64,000 nucleotides of DNA from Dasania marina DSM 21967 (GCF_000373485.1 NZ_KB891576.1:310001-374000), one strand, 5' to 3'. Shown: positions 26,763 through 36,523, numbered from the stretch's first letter. A program made the numbers and translations. Notes: generated by a model from the sequence alone, not told the origin.

Positions 26763-27737
26763 ATGATTAACACCTACCTTTACCACAGTGACGAGCACGT
26801 AAGTGCTGGCAACGAAGAACAAATAGCGCTGTGGCAGCAAGATAGTGCGAAAAAAATCTGGGTTGATATACAGTTTAATGAAAACGATATAGAGCAACAC
26901 AGCGAATTACTCGCCACTCTAGGCTGTCATGCATTAGCCATTACTGACACCTTTAGGAAGCGCCATCCCCCTAAGCTTGAAATTTTCGATGAGCATATTT
27001 TTTTATTGTATAGAGGCATACATTCTATAGAAAACAACCTTAAATATGTCCATCAACAAATAGCCTTTTTTATTAGCGAACGCATCTTAATCACCGTACA
27101 CCCTCAAGCCTCTATGGGCATTAATGCGGTACTAACCGCGGAGCAATCCAAAGGCTCTTTTTCACCGCCCATTACAATAGCGCTGGACATCATCCACAAA
27201 TCGGCAGGTATTTATCTAGAAAGAACGCTGGACTTTGAAAATGAACTTAGCGCCATCGAGGATGCTTTGCGCACAGACTCTAGCGAGAGCGCACTATTAC
27301 AACTAGCCAGCTATAAAGCTGAGCTCATTAAACTCAAGCGTATCTTTAACTACCACAACCTTATATTTGAGCAACTTAAAAACTTTAGTGACGAAGATCT
27401 ACCTATAGATAGCATCCTACATGCTCATAAAATTAATGATGTCGCAGAAAGATTAGAGCGCTTACACAGCCTATCGCAAATGCATTACGACATATGCGGT
27501 GACATGATAGACAGTTATATTTCTATTACTTCACACCAACTGAATATCACCATGCGTATATTAACCGTGGTAACGGCTGTTTTTGTACCCCTCACATTCT
27601 TGGCAGGTATTTACGGCATGAACTTTGAGTATATACCTGAGCTTAAATACAGAATTGCCTACCCAGCGCTCATGACGACTATGCTAGTGATGGCTGTGAC
27701 TCTAATTATTATCTTCAAGAAAAAGAAATGGTTTTAA
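26763..27737 (+). CDS. CorA-family magnesium/divalent cation transporter
   Basis: 324 residues. A large cytoplasmic alpha/beta and helical domain is followed by two C-terminal membrane helices. The GMN signature is in 'GIYGMNFEYIPELKYRIAYP' at the end of the first helix. The cytoplasmic tail has basic 'KKKKW'. It is a pentameric divalent cation channel, with Mg as the likely ion. It lies 22 bases after the CNNM gene and 13 before a second MscS gene. Confidence 0.9.
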   Translation: MINTYLYHSDEHVSAGNEEQIALWQQDSAKKIWVDIQFNENDIEQHSELLATLGCHALAITDTFRKRHPPKLEIFDEHIFLLYRGIHSIENNLKYVHQQIAFFISERILITVHPQASMGINAVLTAEQSKGSFSPPITIALDIIHKSAGIYLERTLDFENELSAIEDALRTDSSESALLQLASYKAELIKLKRIFNYHNLIFEQLKNFSDEDLPIDSILHAHKINDVAERLERLHSLSQMHYDICGDMIDSYISITSHQLNITMRILTVVTAVFVPLTFLAGIYGMNFEYIPELKYRIAYPALMTTMLVMAVTLIIIFKKKKWF

Positions 27738-27750
27738 CCAAGGAATAATA

Positions 27751-28620
27751 ATGGATAACGAAAATATTTGGCAAACACCTTTATTACACGTAGGTAACTA
27801 TACGCTGGTGACTAGCCAGCTACTCACCTTTATCGTGATGTTAGTGATTACCTATATAGCGGCAAAAATCATTAACAAAGTTTTTCACCGCTTAACCCAT
27901 AAAGACAGCTCCATGACGGTGGCGCACCTGTATATTATCGGACGCTTTGCCCAATACAGCATTTATGTGGTTGGCTTTGTACTGGCAGTCTCAGCGCTAG
28001 GCATAGACATGAGCAAACTGGCGCTAATGGCCAGCGCTTTGGGTGTAGGCATAGGTTTAGGCCTACAGGGTATAGTGAATAATTTTGTTTCTGGCTTGGC
28101 GATTTTATTAGAACGCAGTTTAAAAGTCGGTGACTTTATAGAGTTGGACACCGGCCTGACTGGCGAAGTGATAGAAATACATATGCGCGCCACGCTGATT
28201 CGAACTAACGACAATGTCGACATACTCATACCCAATGCCGAACTCACCAATGGCAAAGTTATCAACTGGACCTTAGAAGAAAGCGTCAGACGTTTTCGCA
28301 TCCCTTTTGGCGTTGCCTATGGCAGCGATAAAGACGTGGTAAAAAAAGCCGTGTTAGAAGCTGCTAGCAGTGTTAGATACACCCTAGATATTGAAGGGCG
28401 GGAACCTATAGTTTGGATGACGGGCTTTGGTGATAGCAGCTTAAACTTTACTCTGGGTGTTTGGGTAACCGCTGAACAAGTTAAACGCCCTACTGCATTA
28501 ACCTCTGATTACTTGTGGGCCATAGACGATGCCTTAAGAAAGTATAAAATTGAAATCCCCTTCCCTCAACGCGACTTACACATACGCAGTAATAGCACAC
28601 AACAACCATTAGAAAATTAA
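27751..28620 (+). CDS. MscS-family small-conductance mechanosensitive channel
   Basis: 289 residues. Helices near 20-40, 62-82 and 85-115 precede the beta domain. The pore helix 'ALMASALGVGIGLGLQGIVNNFVSG' is the canonical Ala/Gly-rich TM3 of MscS/MscK-type channels. 'VGDFIELDTGLTGEVIEIHMRATLIRTNDNVDILIPN' is the beta domain. It is the last gene of the ion-transport operon and is followed by a strong hairpin at 28623-28659. Confidence 0.9.
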   Translation: MDNENIWQTPLLHVGNYTLVTSQLLTFIVMLVITYIAAKIINKVFHRLTHKDSSMTVAHLYIIGRFAQYSIYVVGFVLAVSALGIDMSKLALMASALGVGIGLGLQGIVNNFVSGLAILLERSLKVGDFIELDTGLTGEVIEIHMRATLIRTNDNVDILIPNAELTNGKVINWTLEESVRRFRIPFGVAYGSDKDVVKKAVLEAASSVRYTLDIEGREPIVWMTGFGDSSLNFTLGVWVTAEQVKRPTALTSDYLWAIDDALRKYKIEIPFPQRDLHIRSNSTQQPLEN

Positions 28621-28622
28621 CC

Positions 28623-28659
28623 AGCAACGCTAGCATCCGTAACGGCTGCTAGCGTTGCT
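28623..28659. terminator. Hairpin between convergent genes, candidate bidirectional terminator
   Basis: AGCAACGCTAGCA (28623-28635) pairs perfectly with TGCTAGCGTTGCT (28647-28659). It lies just after the MscS stop and just before the stop of the leftward gene at 28662. No long T-run is present on either strand. Confidence 0.65.
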
Positions 28660-28661
28660 CA

Positions 28662-29432
28662 TTACCAACGTATCGCCACGCCTAAGCCTAAGCGCTCACT
28701 TTTATCCGCCGTATTGACACCCTTGTGATAACCCACATCGATATCTAGATCTGGGTTAAGGTGATAAATAACACCCAACACCATAACGCCCGGGGCATTA
28801 CTGCTGGAGGCTATAGGGTTTTGCCTATAGCCTATATCAGCCAGCCAAGTCCACTGGCTATTGTGATGGTAAAGCATAGCGCTAGAAACCTGCCAATTAT
28901 GATCGCGCGCCGCGCTATCGCCATGATGCTGATATTGCCAGCCGGCATTGATCAACCACTGCCATGACTGCCACTGTTTTTGGGCAATAACATTGGCAAA
29001 ATTCAGCAACTCATCATCACCTAAACCTTTGTCCTCATCGCCGCTAAGTATGCCTATGCTATAAGTAGCTGCCATACTCCAACTTTCAGATTCTAAAAAA
29101 CGCCACTTAAAATTGGCACTACCATCGCCTATGCCCTTACTTGACTCAACACGGTTATGGGATACATGGGTGTAGGGTAAATACAAGCTGACATCAATGC
29201 TATCAGCCACCCCTAAACTCCACACCGCATCCAAGCTGCGGCGGTTAACACCCTCGGACTCTTGATTAATTCTATCCCAGCTCAACTCTAGCTGCTGATT
29301 ACCCTTACCTTGGGTTCCGGTATCATCCGATATTAAAGGGTGGGCAGCGAAGCTAGGCGCAGGTAATAAAATTATTAAGGGGGCAATCAATTCGCCCACG
29401 CGCTTTTTTATTTTTTTTGTATAGATTGGCAT
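28662..29432 (-). CDS. Outer-membrane protein of the 'MetA-pathway of phenol degradation' family (PF13557-like)
   Basis: 256 residues with a signal peptide ending at 'APSFAA' and then a beta-barrel-like sequence ending in an aromatic residue (Trp), the typical outer-membrane C-terminus. 'DDTGTQGKGNQQLELSWD', 'DVSLYLPYTHV' and 'GIGDGSANFKWRFLE' are typical of this predicted transporter family. Despite the family name the function is unproven, and it is not adjacent to the dmp genes. It stands alone, convergent with the MscS operon, 51 bases below the next leftward gene. Confidence 0.7.
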   Translation of the reverse strand: MPIYTKKIKKRVGELIAPLIILLPAPSFAAHPLISDDTGTQGKGNQQLELSWDRINQESEGVNRRSLDAVWSLGVADSIDVSLYLPYTHVSHNRVESSKGIGDGSANFKWRFLESESWSMAATYSIGILSGDEDKGLGDDELLNFANVIAQKQWQSWQWLINAGWQYQHHGDSAARDHNWQVSSAMLYHHNSQWTWLADIGYRQNPIASSSNAPGVMVLGVIYHLNPDLDIDVGYHKGVNTADKSERLGLGVAIRW

Positions 29433-29483
29433 CTAGCTATCTAATTCCGTCAATATGTGAAGATTTAACACCGTGGTAACAGG

Positions 29484-29888
29484 CTATTGCCCGGCGCTAT
29501 CAAAATATAATCTAATGGGCAGTTTTAATCTTTTTCCTACGTATATAATCACCCCAATCTTGTCATCATTACCTTCAATGCTAAGTTTTTCATAAGGCTT
29601 AAACTGCGGTAACAGCAGATCTTTATCAGTCTTGATAAAAAGATTACCGACGTTTTCTTGCCGCATAGGTAGCGTCAAGGTAATGATGGTTAAGCCCTGC
29701 AGTGAATCAAATTCTACTGTGACTACCTCTACACCTACATCTGCATCTATAAAGCCCGGCTCGAGTTGCAGTAACCCTGTTGGTGCCCTGTCGCCATCAG
29801 CGACGTTATCGGCAGTGCAAAACAACGATAGGAAAATCAATATCAGTGCAGCTTGCACTTGGTATTTTTTAAACATAATAATACTCAT
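29484..29888 (-). CDS. Hypothetical secreted protein
   Basis: 134 residues with an N-terminal hydrophobic signal ('AALILIFLSLFCTADN'), so periplasmic or anchored. No family recognised. The mature part is acidic and beta-rich ('GVEVVTVEFDSLQGLTIITLTLP'). It starts 5 bases after the stop of the dicarboxylate symporter gene, so it is probably co-transcribed with it. A second in-frame ATG lies four codons in. Confidence 0.55.
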   Translation of the reverse strand: MSIIMFKKYQVQAALILIFLSLFCTADNVADGDRAPTGLLQLEPGFIDADVGVEVVTVEFDSLQGLTIITLTLPMRQENVGNLFIKTDKDLLLPQFKPYEKLSIEGNDDKIGVIIYVGKRLKLPIRLYFDSAGQ

Positions 29889-29893
29889 CTTTT

Positions 29894-31216
29894 TTATTCA
29901 ACGTCTTTACTAATAAACTGTTCAGCAATACAACACAGCGCTACATCCCCCAACACATTGATCGCGGTGCGACACATATCCAGCACCCTATCCACACCCA
30001 ATAACAAGGCCACACCTGCCGCTGGAATGCCTACGCCCTCTAACACCATACTCAAAATCACTATCCCCGCCCCAGGTGTGGCGGGTGAACCTATAGACGC
30101 CGCCACCGCCATGGTTACCACAAATACATAGCTGGCTAGTGTTAACTCCACATTAAACACCTGCGCTAAAAATACCGTAGCAACACCTTGGTACAGGGCG
30201 GTACCGGTCATATTAATAGTAGCCCCTAAAGGCACTAAAAACCGTGCTATAGCCGGCCTAACCGCAAAGGTGTTTTCGGTAAGCTGCAAGGTTAAAGGCA
30301 TCACCGCCGCAGAACTACTAGTGGAAAAGGCTAACAGTAGTAATTCTTTCAACTGTTTAAGAAAAACACCTATAGGTATTTTCCCCAACAATTTAACCAC
30401 CAGCAGATAAAACAGGAATAATATAAACAAACCCAGCAATACCGTAATGACATACATCAACATGCCGGTAAGTACATTAATACCCAGATTAGCTACCAAC
30501 CTAGTGATCAATCCAAATACCGCAAAAGGCGCAATATACATCGCCCACGATACTACCCGCATACTCACTTCTTGCAAGGCGCCCAATAAATCAAATAACG
30601 GCTGAGCCTGTTTCACCGGTATCGACAGCAAGGCTATACCTAAAATGGCAGCAAATAATATTACCTGTAACATTTCACCCGAGACCATAGACGCTATAGG
30701 GTTTTTAGGGAAAATAGACAGTAATTTTTCTGGCACATCTTCTGCAGCCGGAAAACCTTTATTAAGATTTTCGCTATGGCTAGGCAAGCCTACATCCAAG
30801 GCCGCACTATCAATATGATGGCCAGGCTTTATCAGCTGCCCCAAGCCTATACCGGTAATAGTCCCCAAGGCTGTAGTGAAAATAATAAACATCACAGCAA
30901 AAGCACCGATTTTTTTCAGTGAGGCCATATTGGTGTTAGCTGCCAAGCCTTTCACTACAGAGGCAATAATCAAAGGCACAACTATCATCTGTATCAATGA
31001 TAAGAAAATATGTCCAGGCAAGGCTAACCATGCGGTAATAACTTTAACGGTTTCTTTCTGAAACAAACCGACTTCTGGCCCTAGTAGTAAGCCCAGAATA
31101 ACCCCTAAGCCTAAACCTATTAACACCTTAAGCCATAAACGCCCGGCTATTAATCTATCCAAGCGGTCGCTAAGTAGTTTTAAGGGTGACAGATCAAAGT
31201 AGTGATTGTTTTTCAT
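29894..31216 (-). CDS. Dicarboxylate/amino acid:cation symporter (DAACS family)
   Basis: 440 residues with eight membrane helices and re-entrant hairpins expected. 'LLAFSTSSSAAVMPLTLQL' is the Ser-rich hairpin, and 'VPLGATINMTGTALYQGVATVFLAQVF' contains the NMTG substrate/Na-site motif of the GltP/DctA family. It imports glutamate, aspartate or C4-dicarboxylates. The overall sequence resembles the GltP/GltT branch rather than DctA. It precedes a small secreted protein gene. Confidence 0.9.
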   Translation of the reverse strand: MKNNHYFDLSPLKLLSDRLDRLIAGRLWLKVLIGLGLGVILGLLLGPEVGLFQKETVKVITAWLALPGHIFLSLIQMIVVPLIIASVVKGLAANTNMASLKKIGAFAVMFIIFTTALGTITGIGLGQLIKPGHHIDSAALDVGLPSHSENLNKGFPAAEDVPEKLLSIFPKNPIASMVSGEMLQVILFAAILGIALLSIPVKQAQPLFDLLGALQEVSMRVVSWAMYIAPFAVFGLITRLVANLGINVLTGMLMYVITVLLGLFILFLFYLLVVKLLGKIPIGVFLKQLKELLLLAFSTSSSAAVMPLTLQLTENTFAVRPAIARFLVPLGATINMTGTALYQGVATVFLAQVFNVELTLASYVFVVTMAVAASIGSPATPGAGIVILSMVLEGVGIPAAGVALLLGVDRVLDMCRTAINVLGDVALCCIAEQFISKDVE

Positions 31217-31257
31217 GCGCAGCTCTATCGGTACACGAGTAAAGAGGTTGTTTACTG

Positions 31258-33492
31258 TTATAGGCTTTCAATAAGGTGCTGCTGGTTCATAAACTCACCA
31301 GCCAATGCACGTATTGCCCGTACGTTATCCTTTTTTAACGCTTTATTGAGTAAATCTTCAGCTTGCTTTTGATAAACATTTCTAATGAGGTACTTAATCT
31401 TAGGCAGTTTTGATGACCCTAAACTAAAACGCGTCACCCCCATCCCCAGTAATAATAACACCGCCACCGGGTCTGAACTCATTTCACCGCAAATAGACAC
31501 GGGTAATCCATAGCTCTTGGCCATAGTGATAATGCGGTATAACTCATGCAATACTGCCGGGTGTACATGGTCAAAGCGATTGGCGACACGGGAGTTATTT
31601 CTATCCACCGCCAACAAATATTGGCTTAAATCATTGGTGCCCACAGAAATAAAATCAATCTTATTTTTCCAGAAAGGTAGCTGCGAAATAGCCCCCGGCA
31701 CCTCTATCATCACGCCGATTTTAGGCGTGACGACGTCATAGCCCTCATCACTTAATTGTGCCACCACTTTTTTTACACAGTCTCGAAATTCATTCAGCTC
31801 TTGGGTAGATGACACCATGGGTATTAAAATATGTAAGCCTTCATGCCCCACTGACGCCCTTAGCATGGCTCTTAACTGGGTAATTAATAGCTGTATATTA
31901 TCCAGCGAAAAACGTATGCCTCGCCAACCCAAAGCGGGGTTCTCCTCTACACCCAAAGGGAAATAAGGCAATTGCTTGTCACCACCCACATCCAGCGTTC
32001 GCATATAGACCGGCTTGCCCTGATAGGCCTCTAGCACTTGTTGATAAACCACAACCTGCTCATCCTCGGTGGGAAAGCTGTCTCTTATTAAAAAGGGGAT
32101 TTCCGTTCTATACAGGCCCACACCATCTGCGCCATGTTTAATACCGGGAGATAAGTCTGCCAGCAGACCGGTGTTTACCAATAGCTGCACCCCAACATTA
32201 TCCAAGGTGGTGGCCGGTAGGTTTTTTAATTCATCATAAACCGCATTTTTTGTACTTTCTTTATTGGCCAACTCGTTATACGCCGACACCACCAATGGCC
32301 CAGGCTCAACAAATAAACGACCGGCATAGCCATCCACAACTAGATAATTACCGGCACTGGGTAGCTGCTTGTCACTTAAGCCCATCACAGTTGGCACACT
32401 GAGCGCATTAGCAATGACCGAGACATGCGAAAGCAGCGAACCCTCACCACTTACTATGGCAACCAAATTGTTACCCGAAAATTCAGAAATATGGGAAATG
32501 TCAATTTGCTTACCCACTAACACATAGGGCTTACTGGTATCCTTATTTTTCACCCCACCTTCATCTAACCATAAATTATACAGGCGGTTACCTAGGTAGC
32601 GTACGTCATCGGCCTTAGCCTTGAGATAGCCATCATCCATAGATTGGAATACACCTATCAATTGCCCCACGGCTTTTTTTAATGACGAAGGCAGGTTAAA
32701 ACCGGCATCAATAAAGGTTTCTACTAAATTGATAAACATCGGGTCTTTAAGAAACATCTGCATAGCAAAAAATATTTCATCAATATTACCGGTGTTTTTT
32801 TGCGACATAGTCGCCTTATCATTATCAATTTGCTGATTAAGCGTAGCCACTAAACGGGCTAGCTCTTGTTTTTCATGCTGAGGCGTTTCTGAATAGGTGG
32901 TTTTCACCTCATCTACCGAACGCGATGACACGACAATGGCATGCCCCATACCTATGCCCGGTGAGCCGGCAACACAACTAATACCTAGGCCGTCGTCATC
33001 TGAGCTAGCGCTAATATTAATGGCACGCACAATAATGGCTAAATGCGAGGAGAGGGTTTCAACAAAAGCAACACTGGCTTTATCTAATAATTGCGGCACT
33101 ATAGTTTGCACCACTAACACACCTACCACTACACCGTGGTCTACCAAAGGGGTAGCACAGAATCCATGGAATTTTTCTTCGCCGCTTTTAGGCACAAAAA
33201 AGTAGCAGGGATGTTCAGGCGCGTTAGCTATATTTAAGGTATGTTTATTATTCACCACAGAGCCTACCAAGCCTTTACCTTGCGGAATAGTGATAGGCTG
33301 CGATGAATTTAGACCATGACTGGCCAGTAGCACTAAATTGTTATTTTTGTCAGCTTGGTAGAGCGAGCATACGTCCACAGCTATAGACTGGCTGACCGAA
33401 TTAACAATCATTTCTACCTGTTCTTGCGGTGAATCTATGTAAGAAACGGCTGTAGTTATTCGCGTTAATTCGGAGAGTACATTATTATCCAT
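31258..33492 (-). CDS. ptsP: Phosphoenolpyruvate-protein phosphotransferase PtsP (EI-Ntr)
   Basis: 744 residues. The N-terminal GAF domain (about 15-150) is followed by the PEP-utiliser N domain, the phospho-His domain ('SGEGSLLSHVSVIANALSVPTVMG') and the C-terminal TIM-barrel PEP domain ('GLYRTEIPFLIRD', 'GGDKQLPYFPLG' and the Cys in 'SICGEMSSDP'). It phosphorylates NPr in the nitrogen PTS, with GAF sensing of nitrogen status. It stands alone, 41 bases above the symporter gene, which may be read from the same transcript. Confidence 0.93.
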   Translation of the reverse strand: MDNNVLSELTRITTAVSYIDSPQEQVEMIVNSVSQSIAVDVCSLYQADKNNNLVLLASHGLNSSQPITIPQGKGLVGSVVNNKHTLNIANAPEHPCYFFVPKSGEEKFHGFCATPLVDHGVVVGVLVVQTIVPQLLDKASVAFVETLSSHLAIIVRAINISASSDDDGLGISCVAGSPGIGMGHAIVVSSRSVDEVKTTYSETPQHEKQELARLVATLNQQIDNDKATMSQKNTGNIDEIFFAMQMFLKDPMFINLVETFIDAGFNLPSSLKKAVGQLIGVFQSMDDGYLKAKADDVRYLGNRLYNLWLDEGGVKNKDTSKPYVLVGKQIDISHISEFSGNNLVAIVSGEGSLLSHVSVIANALSVPTVMGLSDKQLPSAGNYLVVDGYAGRLFVEPGPLVVSAYNELANKESTKNAVYDELKNLPATTLDNVGVQLLVNTGLLADLSPGIKHGADGVGLYRTEIPFLIRDSFPTEDEQVVVYQQVLEAYQGKPVYMRTLDVGGDKQLPYFPLGVEENPALGWRGIRFSLDNIQLLITQLRAMLRASVGHEGLHILIPMVSSTQELNEFRDCVKKVVAQLSDEGYDVVTPKIGVMIEVPGAISQLPFWKNKIDFISVGTNDLSQYLLAVDRNNSRVANRFDHVHPAVLHELYRIITMAKSYGLPVSICGEMSSDPVAVLLLLGMGVTRFSLGSSKLPKIKYLIRNVYQKQAEDLLNKALKKDNVRAIRALAGEFMNQQHLIESL

Positions 33493-33625
33493 ATAAGCTC
33501 ATCAACTGTTTGATGCTACTGACTGCAGCATGGGGAAATCTAAAAATAATAGGAAACGTTCTCTGCCTATCTTCGAAGTACTGCTTGTATACTGATTGCT
33601 GTTACAAGCCATAGCATATTTTCCA

Positions 33626-34078
33626 TTATTCAGAGCCGCTATTATTACCTAGCAAAAACTCCTCACCGGGGTCTACAATAATACGATTTTCCATAGCCTG
33701 CCGACCCAAGAGCATTAGATAGCTCATGCCGGAACGATCAGTTAGGGTTAGGTCTATGCGCCATTGGTGCACACCCAGCTGAAATAAGGTATCGACAACG
33801 TAACGGTGCTCACTGCCCCCGTTAGAGCTTTTAACGATTCGGGTACCCTTAACTTTGGCGTCACGCCTTACAATACGATCAACATTATGTATGTCAGGGT
33901 GTATATCAAAGCTCACCCACTTTCTATTATTTTTTTCAAACTCACTGATATTATCCACATGCAGTGATGATGTTTTTGCGCCGGTGTCTATACGCACGTT
34001 GAGCTGGCTAATTTCTAATTCGGGTAAATCACATAATTCCAAAGCGCCTACCCGTACTTTATCCGGTTTATCTACCAC
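33626..34078 (-). CDS. ATP-dependent zinc protease / retropepsin-like family (RimB-type, PF05618)
   Basis: 150 residues. 'LNVRIDTGAKTSSLHVDN' contains the D-T-G-A motif of this aspartyl-protease-like family. Members are annotated as ATP-dependent zinc proteases, and in Pseudomonas one is RimB, linked to RimK control of ribosomal protein S6 glutamylation. It is the last gene of a leftward operon, 1 base after the MscS-like gene. Confidence 0.8.
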   Translation of the reverse strand: MVDKPDKVRVGALELCDLPELEISQLNVRIDTGAKTSSLHVDNISEFEKNNRKWVSFDIHPDIHNVDRIVRRDAKVKGTRIVKSSNGGSEHRYVVDTLFQLGVHQWRIDLTLTDRSGMSYLMLLGRQAMENRIIVDPGEEFLLGNNSGSE

Positions 34079-34079
34079 T

Positions 34080-34574
34080 TTAGCTGTCCTTTTTAATGGC
34101 TATAAGATTTTGAAAAACCATAGTTGTTGGCATAGTGAGCTTATCACCATCCGCCATTTCTAAAATCAAATGAAACAAGGTAATCTCTCGCAATACCCCC
34201 CCTACACATTTCTCTCTATCCTTATCCCAGATAATGATTTCATCACCAACTTTATAAGGGAAGAAAAAGAAAATAATCACACTGGCTGTTAAATTACTTA
34301 ATATGGACCACTGTGCAAATAAGGCAATACCTATCACCGCAAAAACCGATGATACAAAAATATCGACATCCGCAAAACCCACACCCAGTGTTGCCGCCAC
34401 GATAATAGCTACGGTACAAAATATAAAAAATTGAAAGGTTTTTTGTAATTGAAAAATGCGGCTACTACCCACTTCTTTAGCAACGCCTAACTTTTCTATC
34501 CATGACGCCGACAGCGCATTTATACGCAAGCCCACAAACAACACCGTCATAATAACTAATAACTTAATAATCAT
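34080..34574 (-). CDS. Small MscS-like membrane protein
   Basis: 164 residues. Three membrane helices (about 3-18, 45-65, 70-90) lead into a short MscS beta domain ('FFFFPYKVGDEIIIWDKDREKCVGGVLREITLFHLILEMADGDKLTMP'). The C-terminal alpha/beta domain of full MscS is absent. It is set between the AstE-like and protease genes with gaps of 1-2 bases, which suggests coupled translation and a joint role with RimK. Confidence 0.8.
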   Translation of the reverse strand: MIIKLLVIMTVLFVGLRINALSASWIEKLGVAKEVGSSRIFQLQKTFQFFIFCTVAIIVAATLGVGFADVDIFVSSVFAVIGIALFAQWSILSNLTASVIIFFFFPYKVGDEIIIWDKDREKCVGGVLREITLFHLILEMADGDKLTMPTTMVFQNLIAIKKDS

Positions 34575-34576
34575 AC

Positions 34577-35608
34577 TTAAAACCCAGTATTGTCATCAAT
34601 GGTTACGGTGAGGTTATCTTGCAATATACCTAAGTTCTCTACCACACCATCATGTTGTTTAAAATAAGCCACGTGATACATGGCCTCACCCTCTTGCGCT
34701 AAGGGGATATTTTGTTTACCAATAATAATACCCTCCACAGGGCTTTTTATGGTATCGATTGTTTTGCCATAAGGGTCTGATATTACCGCTAACACATCAC
34801 CTTCTTTGACATAATCTCCTAATACCTTTCTATGGGACATCACGCCACTATCCGTTGCCCGTACCCATGTGCTGTTGTGGGCAATAAACGGCTCTATTGG
34901 TGGTTTTTTAGAACGCGTTTTACGTAACATATCTAAGTGGCGCATTACATTAATAATACCCTTCACGCCCGCTCTAATGGAAAACTCATCAAAGCGTAAC
35001 GCCTCACCGGCCTCATAGAGCAACATGGTTACACCCTCCTCTGCTGCACTACCACGCAACGAGCCATCGCGCACATCGGCATTAAGCAAAACCGGCACAC
35101 CAAACGCATAAGCCATAGCCTTGGTGGCTTCGTCGGATAAATTAGCGCGAATCTGCGGTAAGTTAGTACGGTGTATAGCACCGGTATGCAGGTCTATACC
35201 GTAATCACACTTAGCCACCACTTCATTTAAAAATAGCTTCGCTATGCGCCCAGCTAAAGAGCCGCGCGAGGAACCCGGGAATGAGCGATTCAAATCTCGC
35301 CTATCGGGCATATAGCGGCTTTGGCTTAACACCCCATACACATTCACCATAGGCACAGCAATTAACGTACCTCTAAGGTTTTTTATGGATTTGTTATTAA
35401 TTAAGCGGCTAATAATTTCTATGCCATTAATCTCATCTCCATGTATGGCCGCACTTACCAATAATACTGGCCCATCCTTTTTACCCCGCTTTACATAAAC
35501 AGGGATAGGCATAGGGGTATCGGTATAAAGATGAACCGAAGGAAGATCTATCTTTATTTCTTCACCGGGCTTAATAGTGTGCCCGGCTATAATAAGTTCT
35601 TTAGCCAT
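34577..35608 (-). CDS. Succinylglutamate desuccinylase/aspartoacylase-family deacylase
   Basis: 343 residues, M14-type zinc carboxypeptidase fold. Zinc-site residues are in 'SAAIHGDEINGIEI' and 'CDYGIDLHTGAIHR'. The C-terminal domain is beta-rich and lipoyl/biotinyl-like ('GDYVKEGDVLAVISDPYG'). The family cleaves amide bonds of N-acylated amino acids or of glutamyl side-chain tags. It lies 9 bases after rimK, so a role in removing or trimming RimK-added glutamates is plausible but unproven. Confidence 0.85.
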   Translation of the reverse strand: MAKELIIAGHTIKPGEEIKIDLPSVHLYTDTPMPIPVYVKRGKKDGPVLLVSAAIHGDEINGIEIISRLINNKSIKNLRGTLIAVPMVNVYGVLSQSRYMPDRRDLNRSFPGSSRGSLAGRIAKLFLNEVVAKCDYGIDLHTGAIHRTNLPQIRANLSDEATKAMAYAFGVPVLLNADVRDGSLRGSAAEEGVTMLLYEAGEALRFDEFSIRAGVKGIINVMRHLDMLRKTRSKKPPIEPFIAHNSTWVRATDSGVMSHRKVLGDYVKEGDVLAVISDPYGKTIDTIKSPVEGIIIGKQNIPLAQEGEAMYHVAYFKQHDGVVENLGILQDNLTVTIDDNTGF

Positions 35609-35617
35609 GATTAATAA

Positions 35618-36523
35618 TCAGCCCTTGCCTTTCGTTTTAGTTTTATTAGGCTTTGCATCTCTTTCAATAAAATCAAAAACCATTGTCGCTACATCTTTTT
35701 TAGTGGCGGCCTCTATACCTTCCAAACCTGGCGAGGAGTTAACCTCCATGACTACAGGGCCGTTATTAGAGCGCAATATATCAACACCGCACATATTTAG
35801 GCCCATTATTTTTGCAGCTGAAACCGCTGTCTTTCTCTCGGTAGGTGTTAATTTCACCAGCTCGGCGGAGCCACCACGGTGTAAGTTGGAGCGGAATTCG
35901 CCCGCGGCTGCCTGACGCTTCATCGCCGCCACGACTTTATCACCAATGACTAAACAGCGTATATCGGCACCGCCGGCTTCCTTTATATACTCTTGTACCA
36001 AGATATTCGCTTTTAAGCCCATAAAGGCTTCAATAATGCTTTCCGCAGCCTTTTGGCTATCCGCCAACACCACGCCTATGCCTTGGGTACCTTCCAGCAG
36101 TTTAATCACTACTGGCGCACCGCCGACATTTTTAATTAAGTCATTAATATTATCAGGGTGATGGGCAAAGCCAGTGCGTGGTAGGCCCACGCCTTTTCTG
36201 GATAGCAATTGCAAGGAGCGCAGCTTATCTCTAGAACGGCTAATAGCCACCGACTCATTAATTGAAAAAGTGCCCATCATTTCAAACTGCCTCACCACTG
36301 CCGTACCGTAAAAGGTAACCGAAGCCCCTATACGTGGGATAACCGCATCGTAGGCGGGCAATGACTTACCCTTGTATCTAACGCAGGGCTTGCTACTGGT
36401 GATATCCATATAACAATGCATGGTGTCTATCACATCCACTTGGTGTCCAAGCGCCGTTCCTGCCTCCACTAATCGGCGAGTAGAGTAAAGCTTTGAGTTC
36501 CTGCTGAGTATCGCTACACGCAT
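35618..36523 (-). CDS. rimK: ATP-grasp ligase RimK (ribosomal protein S6--L-glutamate ligase)
   Basis: 301 residues. The N-terminal RimK domain (about 1-95) is followed by ATP-grasp. '[19 protein letters not shown]' is the ATP-binding lysine/loop, '[20 protein letters not shown]' follows, and '[26 protein letters not shown]' carries the Mg-binding Glu and Asn. RimK adds glutamates to the S6 C-terminus; relatives make other peptide tags. It is first in a four-gene leftward operon with gaps of 1-9 bases. Confidence 0.92.
   Translation of the reverse strand: MRVAILSRNSKLYSTRRLVEAGTALGHQVDVIDTMHCYMDITSSKPCVRYKGKSLPAYDAVIPRIGASVTFYGTAVVRQFEMMGTFSINESVAISRSRDKLRSLQLLSRKGVGLPRTGFAHHPDNINDLIKNVGGAPVVIKLLEGTQGIGVVLADSQKAAESIIEAFMGLKANILVQEYIKEAGGADIRCLVIGDKVVAAMKRQAAAGEFRSNLHRGGSAELVKLTPTERKTAVSAAKIMGLNMCGVDILRSNNGPVVMEVNSSPGLEGIEAATKKDVATMVFDFIERDAKPNKTKTKGKG

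Noticed and set aside
28662..29432. Part of the phenol regulon because of its family name
   Set aside because: The family label is historical. The gene is 9 kb from the dmp genes, and no sigma-54 promoter or shared element was seen before it.
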